Source of the DNA: Elusimicrobiota bacterium
Lineage (GTDB): Bacteria; Elusimicrobiota; Elusimicrobia; UBA1565; UBA9628
Direction: 5' to 3'
DNA: 64,000 nucleotides
NCBI GenBank assembly: GCA_028868375.1
Contig: JAGWUP010000001.1
Location: 1-64,000 of the forward strand
Shown here: piece after piece, positions 6,587 to 16,700 of the stretch
Position numbering within the stretch: the first letter of the stretch is position 1
Layout of the letters: every line of letters begins with the position of its first letter
Notes under the pieces: model-generated
What the model was told of the DNA's origin: nothing
Databases searched by the model: none
Seen by the model: only the letters and a program-made list of their open reading frames with translations
Position numbers and translations under genes: made by a program

Positions 6587-8869
6587 ATGTCCCGATCACT
6601 GGCCAAGCTGTTCATCGCGGCCCTGGCCCTGCGCTTGGGCCTGGCGATAGCCACGCAGTTCAAGCCGCTCTTTCCCGCCTACTATTACCTCGACGCCACG
6701 ATCACCGACGAGATGGCCCTCTCGATCGTCGACTCCTGGAAGGCCGGACGCCCCGCCGAGCTGCCGCAGTCTTTAAGCCAGCGCTCCTACGCCACCCTGG
6801 TCGCCGCCGTCTACGATCTCGTCGGCTACCGTCCCCTGGCGGTCAAGGCCTTGAACGCCCTCCTCGGGGCGGCGGCCGTGACGGTCATGGCCCTCGCCCT
6901 GGCGCCGCCCTTCGGTGAGGCGGCGGCGCTGGCCTCCGGCTGGGCCTGCGCCTTATGGCCGTCGCAGATCTTCTTCACGTCGCAGAACTTCAAGGACTCC
7001 CTCGTGCTGCTGCTCTGCTGGCTCGTCCTGGCGGCGGCGCTGCGCAAAAGGGCGCGCCTTCTTGCAAGCCTGGCGGCCCTGGCCGCCCTGCCGGCCCTGG
7101 CAGCCCTGCGCCTCTACGAGCTGGCCGCCGCGGCGGCGGCCTGGCTGGCCGGCTTTTGCCTGTCCCTGCGCGGCCGCCGAAGGGCCTTGGCCCTGGCGAC
7201 GACGCTAATAGCCGCCGCGGTCCTGGCGCGCCCAGCAGGACGTTTGGTGGCGCGCAACGTCCTGATCGCCGGCGATCCCGCCTGCGCCGGCCTGCGGCTG
7301 TGGACGCCCCAAGGACTGGCGGAGGCGCGCCGCATCCGGCAGAACCACGACGTCAGCTTCGCAAGCTCCCGCGGCCACCGCATCGGCACCCAGCTCTTCT
7401 ACGGCGCCCGCTTCTCAAGCTGGGGCGGCGTCGCGGCTTTCCTGGCCAAGAGCTCCTTCTACGTCCTGTTCATGCCGCTGCCGGGACTCTACCCCACGGC
7501 CGGCAAGCCCGCGCGCCTGGCGGCCTGCGCGGAGAACGTCGTCCTGCTGGCCCTGGCCCTGGCGGCCCTGCTCGATCTAAGGCGGCGGCGCCTGGACGGC
7601 CCCGCCGTCGCCTTGCTTCTGTTCTTCTCGGCCCTGACCCTCGCCTCCGCGCTCTTCGAGTTCGACCTGGGCGGGGCGGCGCGGCACAAGATCATCTACC
7701 TGCCGGCCTTGTTCCCCTTCGCCTTCTCCTGGCTGCTCTGGCGCCGGCGCCCGCGCGCCGGCAGGCTCAAGGTCTTCGAGGTGCTCGAATGCGGCGGCCC
7801 GGGCGGCGCCGGAAACCAGGTGGCCGCGCTCTGCAACGGCCTGGACCCGGAGCGCTTCGAGGTGGGCTTGGTCTACGCCACGCGCCCCGGAAGCTCTCCG
7901 CAAGATTATCGCGCCAAGGCCTCCGGAGCGCGGCTGGCTTGGCATGTACCCGAGATGGTCCGGCCGATCTCCCCGCTTGCTGACGCGCGCGCCTTCTGGC
8001 GCCTTTGCCGGCTCTTCGGCCGCGAGCGCCCCGACGTGGTCCACGCTCACAGCTCGAAGGCCGGGGCCCTGGCGCGTTGGGCGGCGTATCTGACCGGCGT
8101 GCCGCGCGTCTTCTACACCCCCCACGGCTACGGCTTCCTGCAGCGCGACCGCGGCCCTCTGGCCCGCGCGTTCTACAAGGCCGCCGAGAAGGCTTGCTCC
8201 TGGATCGGGACGATCGTCGCGGTCTCCCCCAGCGAGGCCGAGCTGGCCCGGAAACTGTCCTGGGGCCGACCGGTCAAGACCGTCTGCGATCCCTACCTGG
8301 GCCCCTGGCCGGACCAGCCGGGCCCGGCCGCGCACGACGGCGTGCTGGTCGGAGCCTGCGGGCGCTTGACGGCCGCGCGCAACCCGGAGGCCTTCGTCAC
8401 CCTGGCCCAGCGCCTGACCGACTCCCGCAACGGGGTGCGCTGCGTCTGGATCGGCGGCGGGGAATTGGAGCCCGACATCCGCCAGAGAATCGCGGACCTC
8501 AATCTCTCCGGGCGCCTGGAGCTGACCGGTTGGCTTGGCGAGGAGGAGGCTCTGCGGCGATTGTCCTCGCTCGACATCCTCGTCCACTATTCGCGCTGGG
8601 ACGGCCTGCCCAACGCCGTGCTGGAGGCGATGGCGCACGGCCTGCCGGTCGTCGTCTCCGATGTCCCGGGAGCCCGCGACGCCGTCCTGCCTGGAGAAAC
8701 CGGCCTGATCGCCAAAAGCGAGGTCGAGCTTCTCGAATGCGCCCTGGAACTCGTAGACGACGCGACCCTGCGCCGGCGGCTGGGAGAGGCGGCGCGCAGG
8801 CGCGCCCAGGACCTGTTCCAGCTCAAGCCGGCCCTTGCCCGCATGGAGGCTCTTTATTCCGATGCTTGA
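6587..8869 (+). CDS. Fusion of a GT39-like membrane transferase and a GT4 glycosyltransferase
   Basis: A 760-residue protein. The first 385 or so residues contain about ten hydrophobic helices interrupted by polar loops, resembling GT-C/GT39 membrane glycosyltransferases that use polyprenyl-phosphate sugars. From about 390 a complete soluble GT4 enzyme begins (KVFEVLECGGPGGAGNQVAA) and continues through PDVVHAHSSKAGALARWAA, YTPHGYGF, LVGACGRLTAARNPEAFV, and the donor site LPNAVLEAMAHGLPVVVSD. It starts 14 bp after kdsD. The second membrane-GT fusion in one operon, it may couple two glycosyl transfers at the membrane. Confidence 0.83.
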   Translation: MSRSLAKLFIAALALRLGLAIATQFKPLFPAYYYLDATITDEMALSIVDSWKAGRPAELPQSLSQRSYATLVAAVYDLVGYRPLAVKALNALLGAAAVTVMALALAPPFGEAAALASGWACALWPSQIFFTSQNFKDSLVLLLCWLVLAAALRKRARLLASLAALAALPALAALRLYELAAAAAAWLAGFCLSLRGRRRALALATTLIAAAVLARPAGRLVARNVLIAGDPACAGLRLWTPQGLAEARRIRQNHDVSFASSRGHRIGTQLFYGARFSSWGGVAAFLAKSSFYVLFMPLPGLYPTAGKPARLAACAENVVLLALALAALLDLRRRRLDGPAVALLLFFSALTLASALFEFDLGGAARHKIIYLPALFPFAFSWLLWRRRPRAGRLKVFEVLECGGPGGAGNQVAALCNGLDPERFEVGLVYATRPGSSPQDYRAKASGARLAWHVPEMVRPISPLADARAFWRLCRLFGRERPDVVHAHSSKAGALARWAAYLTGVPRVFYTPHGYGFLQRDRGPLARAFYKAAEKACSWIGTIVAVSPSEAELARKLSWGRPVKTVCDPYLGPWPDQPGPAAHDGVLVGACGRLTAARNPEAFVTLAQRLTDSRNGVRCVWIGGGELEPDIRQRIADLNLSGRLELTGWLGEEEALRRLSSLDILVHYSRWDGLPNAVLEAMAHGLPVVVSDVPGARDAVLPGETGLIAKSEVELLECALELVDDATLRRRLGEAARRRAQDLFQLKPALARMEALYSDA

Positions 8870-10040
8870 ATCAGACCGCGGAACCATCCTGACCGGAGCC
8901 GTCCTGGCTCTGGCCGCGACCCTCCCGGTTTCGATCGCCGGGGTCAACTGTCTCGCCGTGGCCCTCACCGCGCTGCTGCTCTGGATGAACAGCTCCGGCG
9001 ACAGGCTGCCCTGGCGCGCCGTCGCGACACCTTTCTCGGCCTGGCTGCTCGCCTACTTTTGCGTCGCCATCGTCGTCTCGGCCGCCGGCGTCGATCCGGC
9101 GACGAGCTGGCCCATGCTGCACAAGGACCTTCACAAGCTTTGGCTGACCGCCCTGCTGCTGGCGGCGTTGCCGCTGGCCGATCGCAAGCGGCTTTGGCCG
9201 GCTCTGGGCACAGGCTTCACCTTGATCGCGGCCGCCGGCATCGCCCAAACCCTGCTGTTGCGCATGCCGGACGGAACGATGATCCGAGCCCATGCCTTCG
9301 TCCATCCGGTCACCTACGGGGAGATCTTGTCGTTGGGCTTCTTGGGCGCGGCCTGCCTGCGCGGCCTGGGCGAGAAGGCCCCGCCCAAGAAAGCCCTCGA
9401 CGCCTTCCTGGTCCTTTCCGGAGCGGCCCTGTTCCTCAACCAGACGCGGGGAGCCCTCTTGGGGCTGTTCGTCGGGCTGCTCGCCCTGGCCTGCGGAGAC
9501 AAGCGCCTGCGCCGACTGGCCCTTTTCGCCGTGGCCGGATTGCCCCTGGTGCTGGCGCTCTGGGAACTGCTGCCGAATAATCACACCATCGCCCAGATGG
9601 TCATCCGCTCGCGGGAGCCTGGCCCCAACGGGGCGCTGGCCCGCCTGATCCTCTGGAGGGTCGGCTGGGACATTTTCCGCTCACACCCCTGGCTGGGGGC
9701 CGGCCCCGGCAACTACCGCACGCTGTTCACCCATTATTTCCAGGGCGTCCTCGACGGCCAGCGCGTCTGGGGCTCGGCCCACAACCTCTACATCCACCAA
9801 GCCGCCGAACGCGGGCTGCTGGGCCTGGCGGCCTTGGGCGGACTGCTGGCGACGATGACTTGGCGGGCCTGGCGACGCGTCCAATCCGCCGCCACGCCCT
9901 TGAACCTGTGGGCCTTCTCCTGCTGCATGGCGTTTTTGGCGATGAACCTGACCGAGGTCGCCTTCCAGAACGAGCAAGTCATGAGCCTGCTGCTCTTCAT
10001 TTGGTGCCTGGCCGAGTCCGCGTCCGGGCATTTGATATAA
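8862..10040 (+). CDS. O-antigen ligase/polymerase family membrane protein (WaaL/Wzy-like)
   Basis: A 392-residue membrane protein with about ten to twelve helices and the Wzy_C-type periplasmic loop: HPWLGAGPGNYRTLF, then SAHNLYIHQAAERGLLG, whose His and Glu are typical of the family. It should polymerise glycan repeat units or ligate them to an acceptor; sequence alone does not separate these. ATG 8862 overlaps the previous gene by 8 bp. Its TAA stop lies inside the -10 hexamer of the next gene. Confidence 0.85.
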   Translation: MLESDRGTILTGAVLALAATLPVSIAGVNCLAVALTALLLWMNSSGDRLPWRAVATPFSAWLLAYFCVAIVVSAAGVDPATSWPMLHKDLHKLWLTALLLAALPLADRKRLWPALGTGFTLIAAAGIAQTLLLRMPDGTMIRAHAFVHPVTYGEILSLGFLGAACLRGLGEKAPPKKALDAFLVLSGAALFLNQTRGALLGLFVGLLALACGDKRLRRLALFAVAGLPLVLALWELLPNNHTIAQMVIRSREPGPNGALARLILWRVGWDIFRSHPWLGAGPGNYRTLFTHYFQGVLDGQRVWGSAHNLYIHQAAERGLLGLAALGGLLATMTWRAWRRVQSAATPLNLWAFSCCMAFLAMNLTEVAFQNEQVMSLLLFIWCLAESASGHLI

Positions 10041-10041
10041 T
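10036..10041 (+). promoter_or_regulatory. Extended -10 of a leaderless promoter (sugar transferase)
   Basis: TGA-TATAAT, a perfect extended -10, ends 6 bp before GTG 10048, so transcription should start on the first base of the start codon. The hexamer also contains the TAA stop of the ligase gene. It gives the second half of the polysaccharide operon its own promoter. Confidence 0.65.
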
Positions 10042-10047
10042 CGCTTT

Positions 10048-11475
10048 GTGCGAGCCTCCCCGGCGCCGCTGCCGCCGTGGCTGCGGCATGCCTTGCGCAC
10101 GGTCCTGCACCTGCTGCTCGACGCCGCGGCCGTCGTCGCGTCCTTCTACCTGGCCTACCTCGTCCGTTTCCGTTGGGCCTGGTGGCTGCGGCGCTTCCCG
10201 ATCTCCGGAGGAACGACGCCGCCCTGGAGCCTGTACACGCGCCTGCTCTACGCCATCGTCCCGCTGTGGCTGGCCGTCTTCTGGTATTCCTGCCGCCTCT
10301 ACACCACCCCCTGGATGACGGGCACCGACCGCTTCCTCCAAATTCTCAAGGGCGCCGTGATCGCCGTCGGCGCGACCCTGGCGGCGACCTTCATCTACGC
10401 CCGCCTGCAATACTCGCGCATGATGCTGCTCTGCGTGCTGCCGCTGGGCGTCTGCCTGGTCTGCGCGGCGCATGCCTTGACGCTGCTCATCGACTCCTGG
10501 CTGGCCCGCCTGGAGGCGGCCCGCCCGGTGCTGATCATCGGCGGGGCCGCTGTTGCGCGGGAGCTAAAATCCCGAATCCGGGCCCGCCATCCGGAGGCCC
10601 CCATCGACGAGCTGGAGGATCTTCCGCAGGCCCAGCGGCTTAAGGAGGTCCTGCTCTCGCGCCCCTACTGCGAGCTGATCCTCCTGCGCTCCTCGCTGCC
10701 GCGCGACCGGGTGCTCTCGGTCGCGGAGCTCTGCGAGGCGCACGACGTCGGCTTCAAGATGGTCCCCGACCTGCTGGAGCTGCGGCTGGGAGAAATCCAG
10801 ATGGACCACACCCTGGGCCTGCCCGCCTACCGCGTCCAGCACGCCTCGATGACCCGGCTCAACTTCCTGGCCAAGCGCTGCTTCGATCTCGCCTTCTCCT
10901 CCCTTCTCCTGGCCGTCATGTCCGCGCCCCTGGCCCTCGTCTGCCTGCTCATCAAGCTCGATTCCCCCGGGCCGGTGCTCTACCGGCAGAAGCGCTACGG
11001 CCACAAGGGCCGCGTCTTCGAGGCCTTGAAGTTCCGCACGATGGTGGCGGACGCCGAGGCGCGCGTGCAGGACGTCAAGCGGGAGCACGGAGAGGACAGC
11101 CCCTTCTTCAAGGCCAAGCGCGACCCGCGGATCACCAGCGTCGGCCGCTGGCTGCGGCGCTTCTCCCTCGACGAGTTTCCCCAATTCGTCAACGTCCTGC
11201 TGGGAGAGATGAGCGTGGTCGGCCCGCGGCCCCTGGCGCTGACCAGCGGGGAGCTGGAGGCCCTGGAGCAGGAGTTCGGGGCGACCGCCAAGAAGCGCAT
11301 GAACATCCTCCCGGGGATCACCGGGCTATGGCAGGTCTCGGGGCGCAGCGACGTTTCCAGCGAGCAGCGCTTTTCGCTGGACCTCTTTTACGTGGAGCAT
11401 TGGTCGCTGGGCCTCGATCTAGAGATCATCCTCAAGACCCTGCCGGCGATGCTCCTGGCTCGGGGGGCCTATTAG
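10048..11475 (+). CDS. Polyprenyl-phosphate sugar-1-phosphate transferase (WcaJ/ExoY family)
   Basis: A 475-residue membrane enzyme. It should start glycan assembly by moving a sugar-1-phosphate from a nucleotide sugar to undecaprenyl phosphate. Four N-terminal helices (about 15-150) are followed by a degenerate Rossmann-like region and, from about 270, the conserved bacterial sugar transferase domain: KRCFDLAFSSLLL, DSPGPVLYRQKRYG, FEALKFRTMV, RDPRITSVGRWLRRFSLDE, and GEMSVVGPRPLAL. The GTG start is set by an extended -10 exactly 6 bp upstream; no Shine-Dalgarno sequence is present. It is followed after one base by the aminotransferase gene. Confidence 0.92.
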   Translation: MRASPAPLPPWLRHALRTVLHLLLDAAAVVASFYLAYLVRFRWAWWLRRFPISGGTTPPWSLYTRLLYAIVPLWLAVFWYSCRLYTTPWMTGTDRFLQILKGAVIAVGATLAATFIYARLQYSRMMLLCVLPLGVCLVCAAHALTLLIDSWLARLEAARPVLIIGGAAVARELKSRIRARHPEAPIDELEDLPQAQRLKEVLLSRPYCELILLRSSLPRDRVLSVAELCEAHDVGFKMVPDLLELRLGEIQMDHTLGLPAYRVQHASMTRLNFLAKRCFDLAFSSLLLAVMSAPLALVCLLIKLDSPGPVLYRQKRYGHKGRVFEALKFRTMVADAEARVQDVKREHGEDSPFFKAKRDPRITSVGRWLRRFSLDEFPQFVNVLLGEMSVVGPRPLALTSGELEALEQEFGATAKKRMNILPGITGLWQVSGRSDVSSEQRFSLDLFYVEHWSLGLDLEIILKTLPAMLLARGAY

Positions 11476-11476
11476 C

Positions 11477-12583
11477 ATGCCAAACTTCATCCCGCTGATT
11501 TCCCTGGACAGGCAGCAGCGCTCGCTCTCGCGCCAACTCAAGCGCGCCGTCGGGCAAGTGCTCGACTCCGGCTCTTTCATCCTGGGAGCGCAGGGACGGG
11601 CTTTCGAGAAGGAGTTCGCCAAGCTCCTCGGCCTGCCGCGCGTCCTGGGCGTCGATTCCGGAACCTCCGCCCTGGAGCTGGCGCTCAAAGCCTGCGGGGT
11701 CGGCCCCGGAGACGAGGTCATCGTGCCGACCTTCACCTTCATCGCCACGGCAACGGCCGTGTCGGCGCTGGGCGCCACCCCCGTCTTCGCGGACATCGAC
11801 TGGGACACGATGACCCTGTCGGCGGAGGACGCGCGCAAGCGAATGACGAGGCGGACGAAGGCGATCATCCCGGTCCACCTCTTCGGCCAGCCCGCCGACG
11901 TCGACGGGCTGCGCCGCCTTAAGGCCGGCTGGCTCATCGAGGACTGCGCCCAATCCCACCTGGCGAAATACAAGGGCCGGCCCGTCGGAGCCCTGGGCGA
12001 CGCCTCCTGCTTCAGCTTCTATCCGACCAAGAACCTCGGCGCGGCCGGCGACGCCGGAGCGGTCGCCGCCGCCGACGCGGGCCTCCTCTCGGCCCTGGAG
12101 GAGCTGCGCAACTGCGGCCGAAAGCTCGGACAGGCCTACCGCCACGCGCGCGTGGGCTCCAACTGCCGCCTCGACGAGATCCAGGCCGCGGTGCTGCGCG
12201 TCAAGCTCAAGCGGCTGCGCCGCTGGACCGAGAGGCGCCGAGCCCTGGCCGCGTTCTACGACGAGGGGCTGTCCGGCTTGCCCGTGACGCGGCCGCCCTT
12301 GGGCTTACGCGGCACCCAGCCCGTCTTCCACCTCTACGTCCTGCGCACCCCCAGGCGAGACGCCCTGCTGGCTCACCTAAAATCGCTGGGCATCGCAAGC
12401 GGGGTCTACTATCCGCTCTGCCTGCACCAGCAGCCCGCCTACAGCGGCTTGAAAAGCCGCCGGCCCTTCCCCAACGCCGAGCGCGCCAGCCGGGAGGCCC
12501 TGGCGCTGCCCCTGTACCCCGAACTGCGCCTTTCCGAGGCCGCCCGGGTCGTCGCAGCCGTGCGCGCGTTCTTCGCCGCGTGA
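11477..12583 (+). CDS. DegT/DnrJ/EryC1/StrS-family sugar aminotransferase
   Basis: A 368-residue PLP enzyme that should transfer an amino group to a nucleotide-linked keto-sugar. It shows VDSGTSALELALKACGV, GDEVIVPTFTFIATA, PVHLFGQPADVD, EDCAQSHLAKYKG and the PLP-lysine segment FYPTKNLGAAGDAGAV (Lys about 190). The C-terminal YPLCLHQQPAY and ALPLYPEL are typical of the family. ATG lies one base after the previous stop. The amino sugar would enter the same surface polysaccharide. The exact substrate cannot be read from sequence. Confidence 0.92.
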   Translation: MPNFIPLISLDRQQRSLSRQLKRAVGQVLDSGSFILGAQGRAFEKEFAKLLGLPRVLGVDSGTSALELALKACGVGPGDEVIVPTFTFIATATAVSALGATPVFADIDWDTMTLSAEDARKRMTRRTKAIIPVHLFGQPADVDGLRRLKAGWLIEDCAQSHLAKYKGRPVGALGDASCFSFYPTKNLGAAGDAGAVAAADAGLLSALEELRNCGRKLGQAYRHARVGSNCRLDEIQAAVLRVKLKRLRRWTERRRALAAFYDEGLSGLPVTRPPLGLRGTQPVFHLYVLRTPRRDALLAHLKSLGIASGVYYPLCLHQQPAYSGLKSRRPFPNAERASREALALPLYPELRLSEAARVVAAVRAFFAA

Positions 12584-13680
12584 GGATACTCTTCGTCGCC
12601 ACCTCGACGGAGCTGGGGGGAGCCGAGAAGACGGTTTACACCCTGGCCACCTCGCTGAATCCCGAACGCTTCCAGGTCGCCGGCGTCGTCAGCCTCAAGC
12701 CCCCGGGCCCGTACGCCGAGAGGCTGTCGCGCCAGTCCGTCCCGGTCGACACCCTGGGCCTGCGCGGACTGCCGCGGCCGCGGCATCTCCATGAGCTCTT
12801 GCGCCTCATCGACCGGAGCAAGCCGGACGTCGTGCACGCCGTCATGTACCAGGCCATACAGCTCTGCCGCCTGGCCAAGGGGCGCTCCGCAGCGAGCTTC
12901 AAGCTCGTCAGCTCTCCCAGGGTCTCCTACCGGACGAGATCCTGGCTCAGCCTGGCCGTCGACCGCGCCCTCAAGGGGCGCGACGACCTGCTCGTGTCGG
13001 AATGCGAGGCCAGCCGCCGCCACCTCATCGAGCGCCTGGGCTACGAGCCGGCCAAGGTCCTGCGAATCTACAACGGCGTCGAGACTCCCGGCGCCGCCGC
13101 GCCGCCGCAGCGGCAGCGCAAGCGGCTCGAGCTGGGGCTCTCGCAGACGGACATACTGGTCGGCTCCCTAGGCAGGCTGGACGCCCAGAAGGGCCATTCC
13201 ACGCTCCTGGAGGCCCTGGCCTTGCTGCCGCGCCTGCCCCTCCACTGCGTTCTCATCGGCGAAGGACCGCGGCGCCGCGCCCTGGAGGCGCAGATCCGCC
13301 GCCTGAACCTCGGCGGCCGGGTCCGCCTCGTCGGCGCAAGCGGGGAGGCGGCCGCCTGGCTGTCGAGCTTGGATCTCTTCGTTCTTCCCTCTCTCTGGGA
13401 GGGGCTGCCCAACGCCCTCCTGGAGGCGATGGCCCTGGGCTTGCCCGTGGCGGCCAGCGCCGTCGACGGAGTGCCGGAGCTCGTCAGCGACGGCCGCGAC
13501 GGACTGCTGGTGTCGCCGGGGCAACCGGCCGCCCTGGCCAACCGCCTGGCCGAACTGGCCCGCGACGCGGCTCTGCGCTCCAGGCTGGGCGCGGCGGCGC
13601 GGCGCACCGTTTTCGAGCGCTTTTCTCTGGAGCGCATGCTCGGAGAATACGAGTCGGCCTATTGCGGAAACGAAAAATAA
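12580..13680 (+). CDS. GT4-family glycosyltransferase
   Basis: A 366-residue GT-B glycosyltransferase. The N-terminal acceptor half begins MRILFVATSTELGGAEKTVY and contains KPDVVHAVMYQAIQL. The donor half has LVGSLGRLDAQKGHSTLLEA, CVLIGEGPRRRALE and the catalytic-site segment LPNALLEAMALGLPVAASAV. The GTG start overlaps the aminotransferase stop (GTGA). It is the last gene of the polysaccharide operon; the next 100 bp hold the promoter of the giant surface protein. Confidence 0.92.
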   Translation: MRILFVATSTELGGAEKTVYTLATSLNPERFQVAGVVSLKPPGPYAERLSRQSVPVDTLGLRGLPRPRHLHELLRLIDRSKPDVVHAVMYQAIQLCRLAKGRSAASFKLVSSPRVSYRTRSWLSLAVDRALKGRDDLLVSECEASRRHLIERLGYEPAKVLRIYNGVETPGAAAPPQRQRKRLELGLSQTDILVGSLGRLDAQKGHSTLLEALALLPRLPLHCVLIGEGPRRRALEAQIRRLNLGGRVRLVGASGEAAAWLSSLDLFVLPSLWEGLPNALLEAMALGLPVAASAVDGVPELVSDGRDGLLVSPGQPAALANRLAELARDAALRSRLGAAARRTVFERFSLERMLGEYESAYCGNEK

Positions 13681-13717
13681 CTATCATTCCACTGATATAC
13701 CGTTAATAGGGCGCGCC

Positions 13718-13746
13718 TTGACACCCTAATGCCTCGTCGTTATACT
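13718..13746 (+). promoter_or_regulatory. Consensus sigma70-type promoter of the SprA-like gene
   Basis: TTGACA (13718-13723), a 17-bp spacer and TATACT (13741-13746). This is the best -35/-10 pair in the window. The expected start near 13753 leaves a leader of about 28 nt, with GAGGG before the TTG start codon. Confidence 0.8.
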
Positions 13747-13780
13747 CAAGCGCGTTCGCACGCCTGCCGAGGGCGCTTGT

Positions 13781-16700
13781 TTGACTGCATTGCGACGACA
13801 CCGACTGCTGCGCTTGGTGGGCCTGGCGGCTTTCTTATACGCGCGCGCGAGCGTGCGGGCGAAAGCCGGCGATTTCTCGCTGCCCTACGATCCCGATTTC
13901 TCGCAGCCTCAGAGCGAGGAGCCCGCCGCGCCTTCCCCCGCTCCGACGGCCGCGACACCTTCGGCCGCCGCGCCCTCGACCGCGCCCTCGGCCGCGGCCG
14001 AGCGGCCATGGGCCCCGCGGCTTCCCTTCGCCGGGCCTTTCCTGCTGCTTGACCGTACCGATCCCAACCACATCCTCGAGCAGCCGGAAGCGCCGGCTCC
14101 CGCCGCGAAGAGCTTCGCGGACTTCGAGCAGGGGCTCAAGGGCCTCAAGTACAGCCAGGGCGAGTACGACCAGGTCCGGGATCAACAAGAGCGGGGACTG
14201 CAACCCGGAGAGGAAGCCGCCGGAGCTCCGGCCTCCCCGGAGAGCGTCTCCTCCGCGCCGGCGCCCAAGCCGCCGCCTCCCGAGGTCGAGCTGCCGGCCT
14301 ACGGGACCAGCCTCTCGGTGACGGGGCGCAAGGTCATCGGGGTCTCCTTCCAGGAAAAGCGCTTCCTGTACGACCAGAGCGCCACCGGACGGCCGCAGAC
14401 CACCAACCTGCTGACGATCGACCAGCAGCTGCAGCTGCGCATGCAGGGCAAGGTCGGCCCCAAGATCACGGTCAACGTCGATTACGACGACACCAAGGCG
14501 AACCACCAGGACATCTCCGTCGTCTACACCGGAGATCCCAACGAGGTCGTCCAGAACGTCAGCTTCGGCGACATCGACCTCTCCCTGCCGTCCACGGAGT
14601 TCGTCTCCTACAACAAGCAGCTCTTCGGCATCCGGGCCGACATCAAGTACAAGGGCTGGAGCGCCACCTTCATCGGCAGCCGCACCAAGGGAACCACCAA
14701 GTCCAAGCGCTTCGTCGGCAACTCCCAGTTCGTCTCCGCCGACATCCTCGACACCGGCTACGTGCGCCGGCAGTTCTACGACCTGACCTTCGGCGAGCAG
14801 GCCCGGCTGCCGATCAAGCCCGGCAGCGAGCGCGTCTTCCTGTCGCAGAACAGCGCCGGGCAGGTCTCCAACGCCAACAACGTCACCTTCACCGCGGACG
14901 ACCTGGCCGTGCGCTCGTCCTCCTTCACCGGGATCTTCACTCAGCTCAACCCGGGCCTCGACTACACGATCGACTACGCCAAGGGCATCGTCAAGTTCCA
15001 GACGCCCCTGCAGCCGCAGTTTGCGCTCGCCGTCGACTTCATAGACGCCAGCGGCCAGCACCTCACGGCGGAGAGCTCCACGACGACGCTGGCCGGCGGC
15101 GGGACGGGCCTGTTCAAGCTGCTCAAGACCCCTTCCGACGTGCCGATCTCGACGGCCACCGAGGTCGGCTACGACCGGGAGCTCAAGACCTACTACAACA
15201 TCGGCCAGCAGCAGATCGTGCGCGACAACGGGCGCGGCAACTTCATCCTGCGCGTGCTCGACCAGCAGCGCAACGAGGTCGGCTCGAGCCTGAATCCGGT
15301 TCAAAAGTATCCGGACACCATCAACGTCGACTTCGAGAACGGCACCTTCAATCTCCTGCAGCCCTTCTCGGTGAGCAACGCCTCGCCGACCGTCCCCGAT
15401 CCCGACGTCTACGCCGTCTCGCCGATCTCCAAGCGCATCATCCACGTCGAGTACAGCTTTCGCTTCAAGACCTTCTTCCTGGAGCCGAACCTCGTGCCCC
15501 AGTCGGAGGTCGTGCTGCTCGACGGCCAGAAGCTGAACCGGAACGTCGACTATTTCATCGACTACGACGCCGGCTTCGTCACCTTCTTCGACGAGAACCG
15601 CATCCAGTCCAACTCCGAGATCGACATCAGCTACGAGGTCGCCCCCTTCGCGGGCTCGACCAACGAGTCGCTGCTGGGCACCCGCGTCGCCTACAATTTC
15701 AACAAGCATTTCTCCGTCGGCTCCACCCTCCTCTACGACGCCGGCACCAAGTCCCCCACCGTGCCGACGATCGACGAGATCGCCCGCTCCCTGTTGGTCT
15801 ACGATTTCGACTCCCAGCTCAGGGACGTCACCCTCTTCGGCAAGCTGCACATCCTGTCGCTGGGAGGCGAGCTGGCGCAAAGCCGCCAGCAGCCCAACCT
15901 GAACGGGAACGCCTTGGTCGACAACATGGAGGGCATCAAGCAGGAGGACGCCGTCACCACCTTCGCGCAGGACTGGTTCATCGCCTCGCAAAGCCCGGCG
16001 ATCGGCGCGGGCTCCACAGGAGAGCCGGCGGATTCCGCCCATGAGAAATGGTTCTCAGAGGACGTCCCCGTACTGCAGATCAACCCCAACGCCGAGGCCA
16101 ACGCGCAGCAGTCACAGAAGGTCCTGGACTTCCAGTACGACAGCCTGGCCGGCAACGAGGAGGTCTCCATGGTCTTCCCCTTCTCGATCTCCGGCGACGA
16201 TTTCTCGCAGCGCAGCGTCCTGGAGGTGGTGATGCTGGGAGACGCCTCCGGCAACGACATCAATTTCCGCCTGGGCGGCATCAACGAGGACGCCGACGGC
16301 ACCGGCGGCACCACCCTCTTCTGCGCCGACAACACGGTGCGCGCGGGGGTTCCGAAAACCGAGGACGTCGACTGCGACGGAATCCTGCAGCCCTCCGAGG
16401 ACGTCGGCTGGCTCTACGCCCCGACGACCGGACCGGGGGCCGGGCAGACCGAGCGCTTCACGCCCAACAACGGCCACATCGACAGCGAGGACTTGAACGC
16501 CAACGGCCGCCTCGACCCGGACGACGGCAACGGCAACAACTTCGGCTACGGCACCGACTTGACCGGCTCCAATCCGCAGAACGGCCAGTTGTTCGACACC
16601 ACCGACAGCAAGAATCACTCGACCCTCGACTTCGGCAACGCCCAGTGGCAGACCTTCCAGATCCCGCTCAACATCTCCAGCGCCACCGTCAGCCGCTGGA

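Noticed and set aside
13835-16042. Long minus-strand open frame of about 735 codons opposite the SprA-like gene
   Set aside because: It is the antisense of a strongly supported gene with clear protein features; its translation is low-complexity and Gly/Val/Asp-rich, a normal by-product of high GC content.
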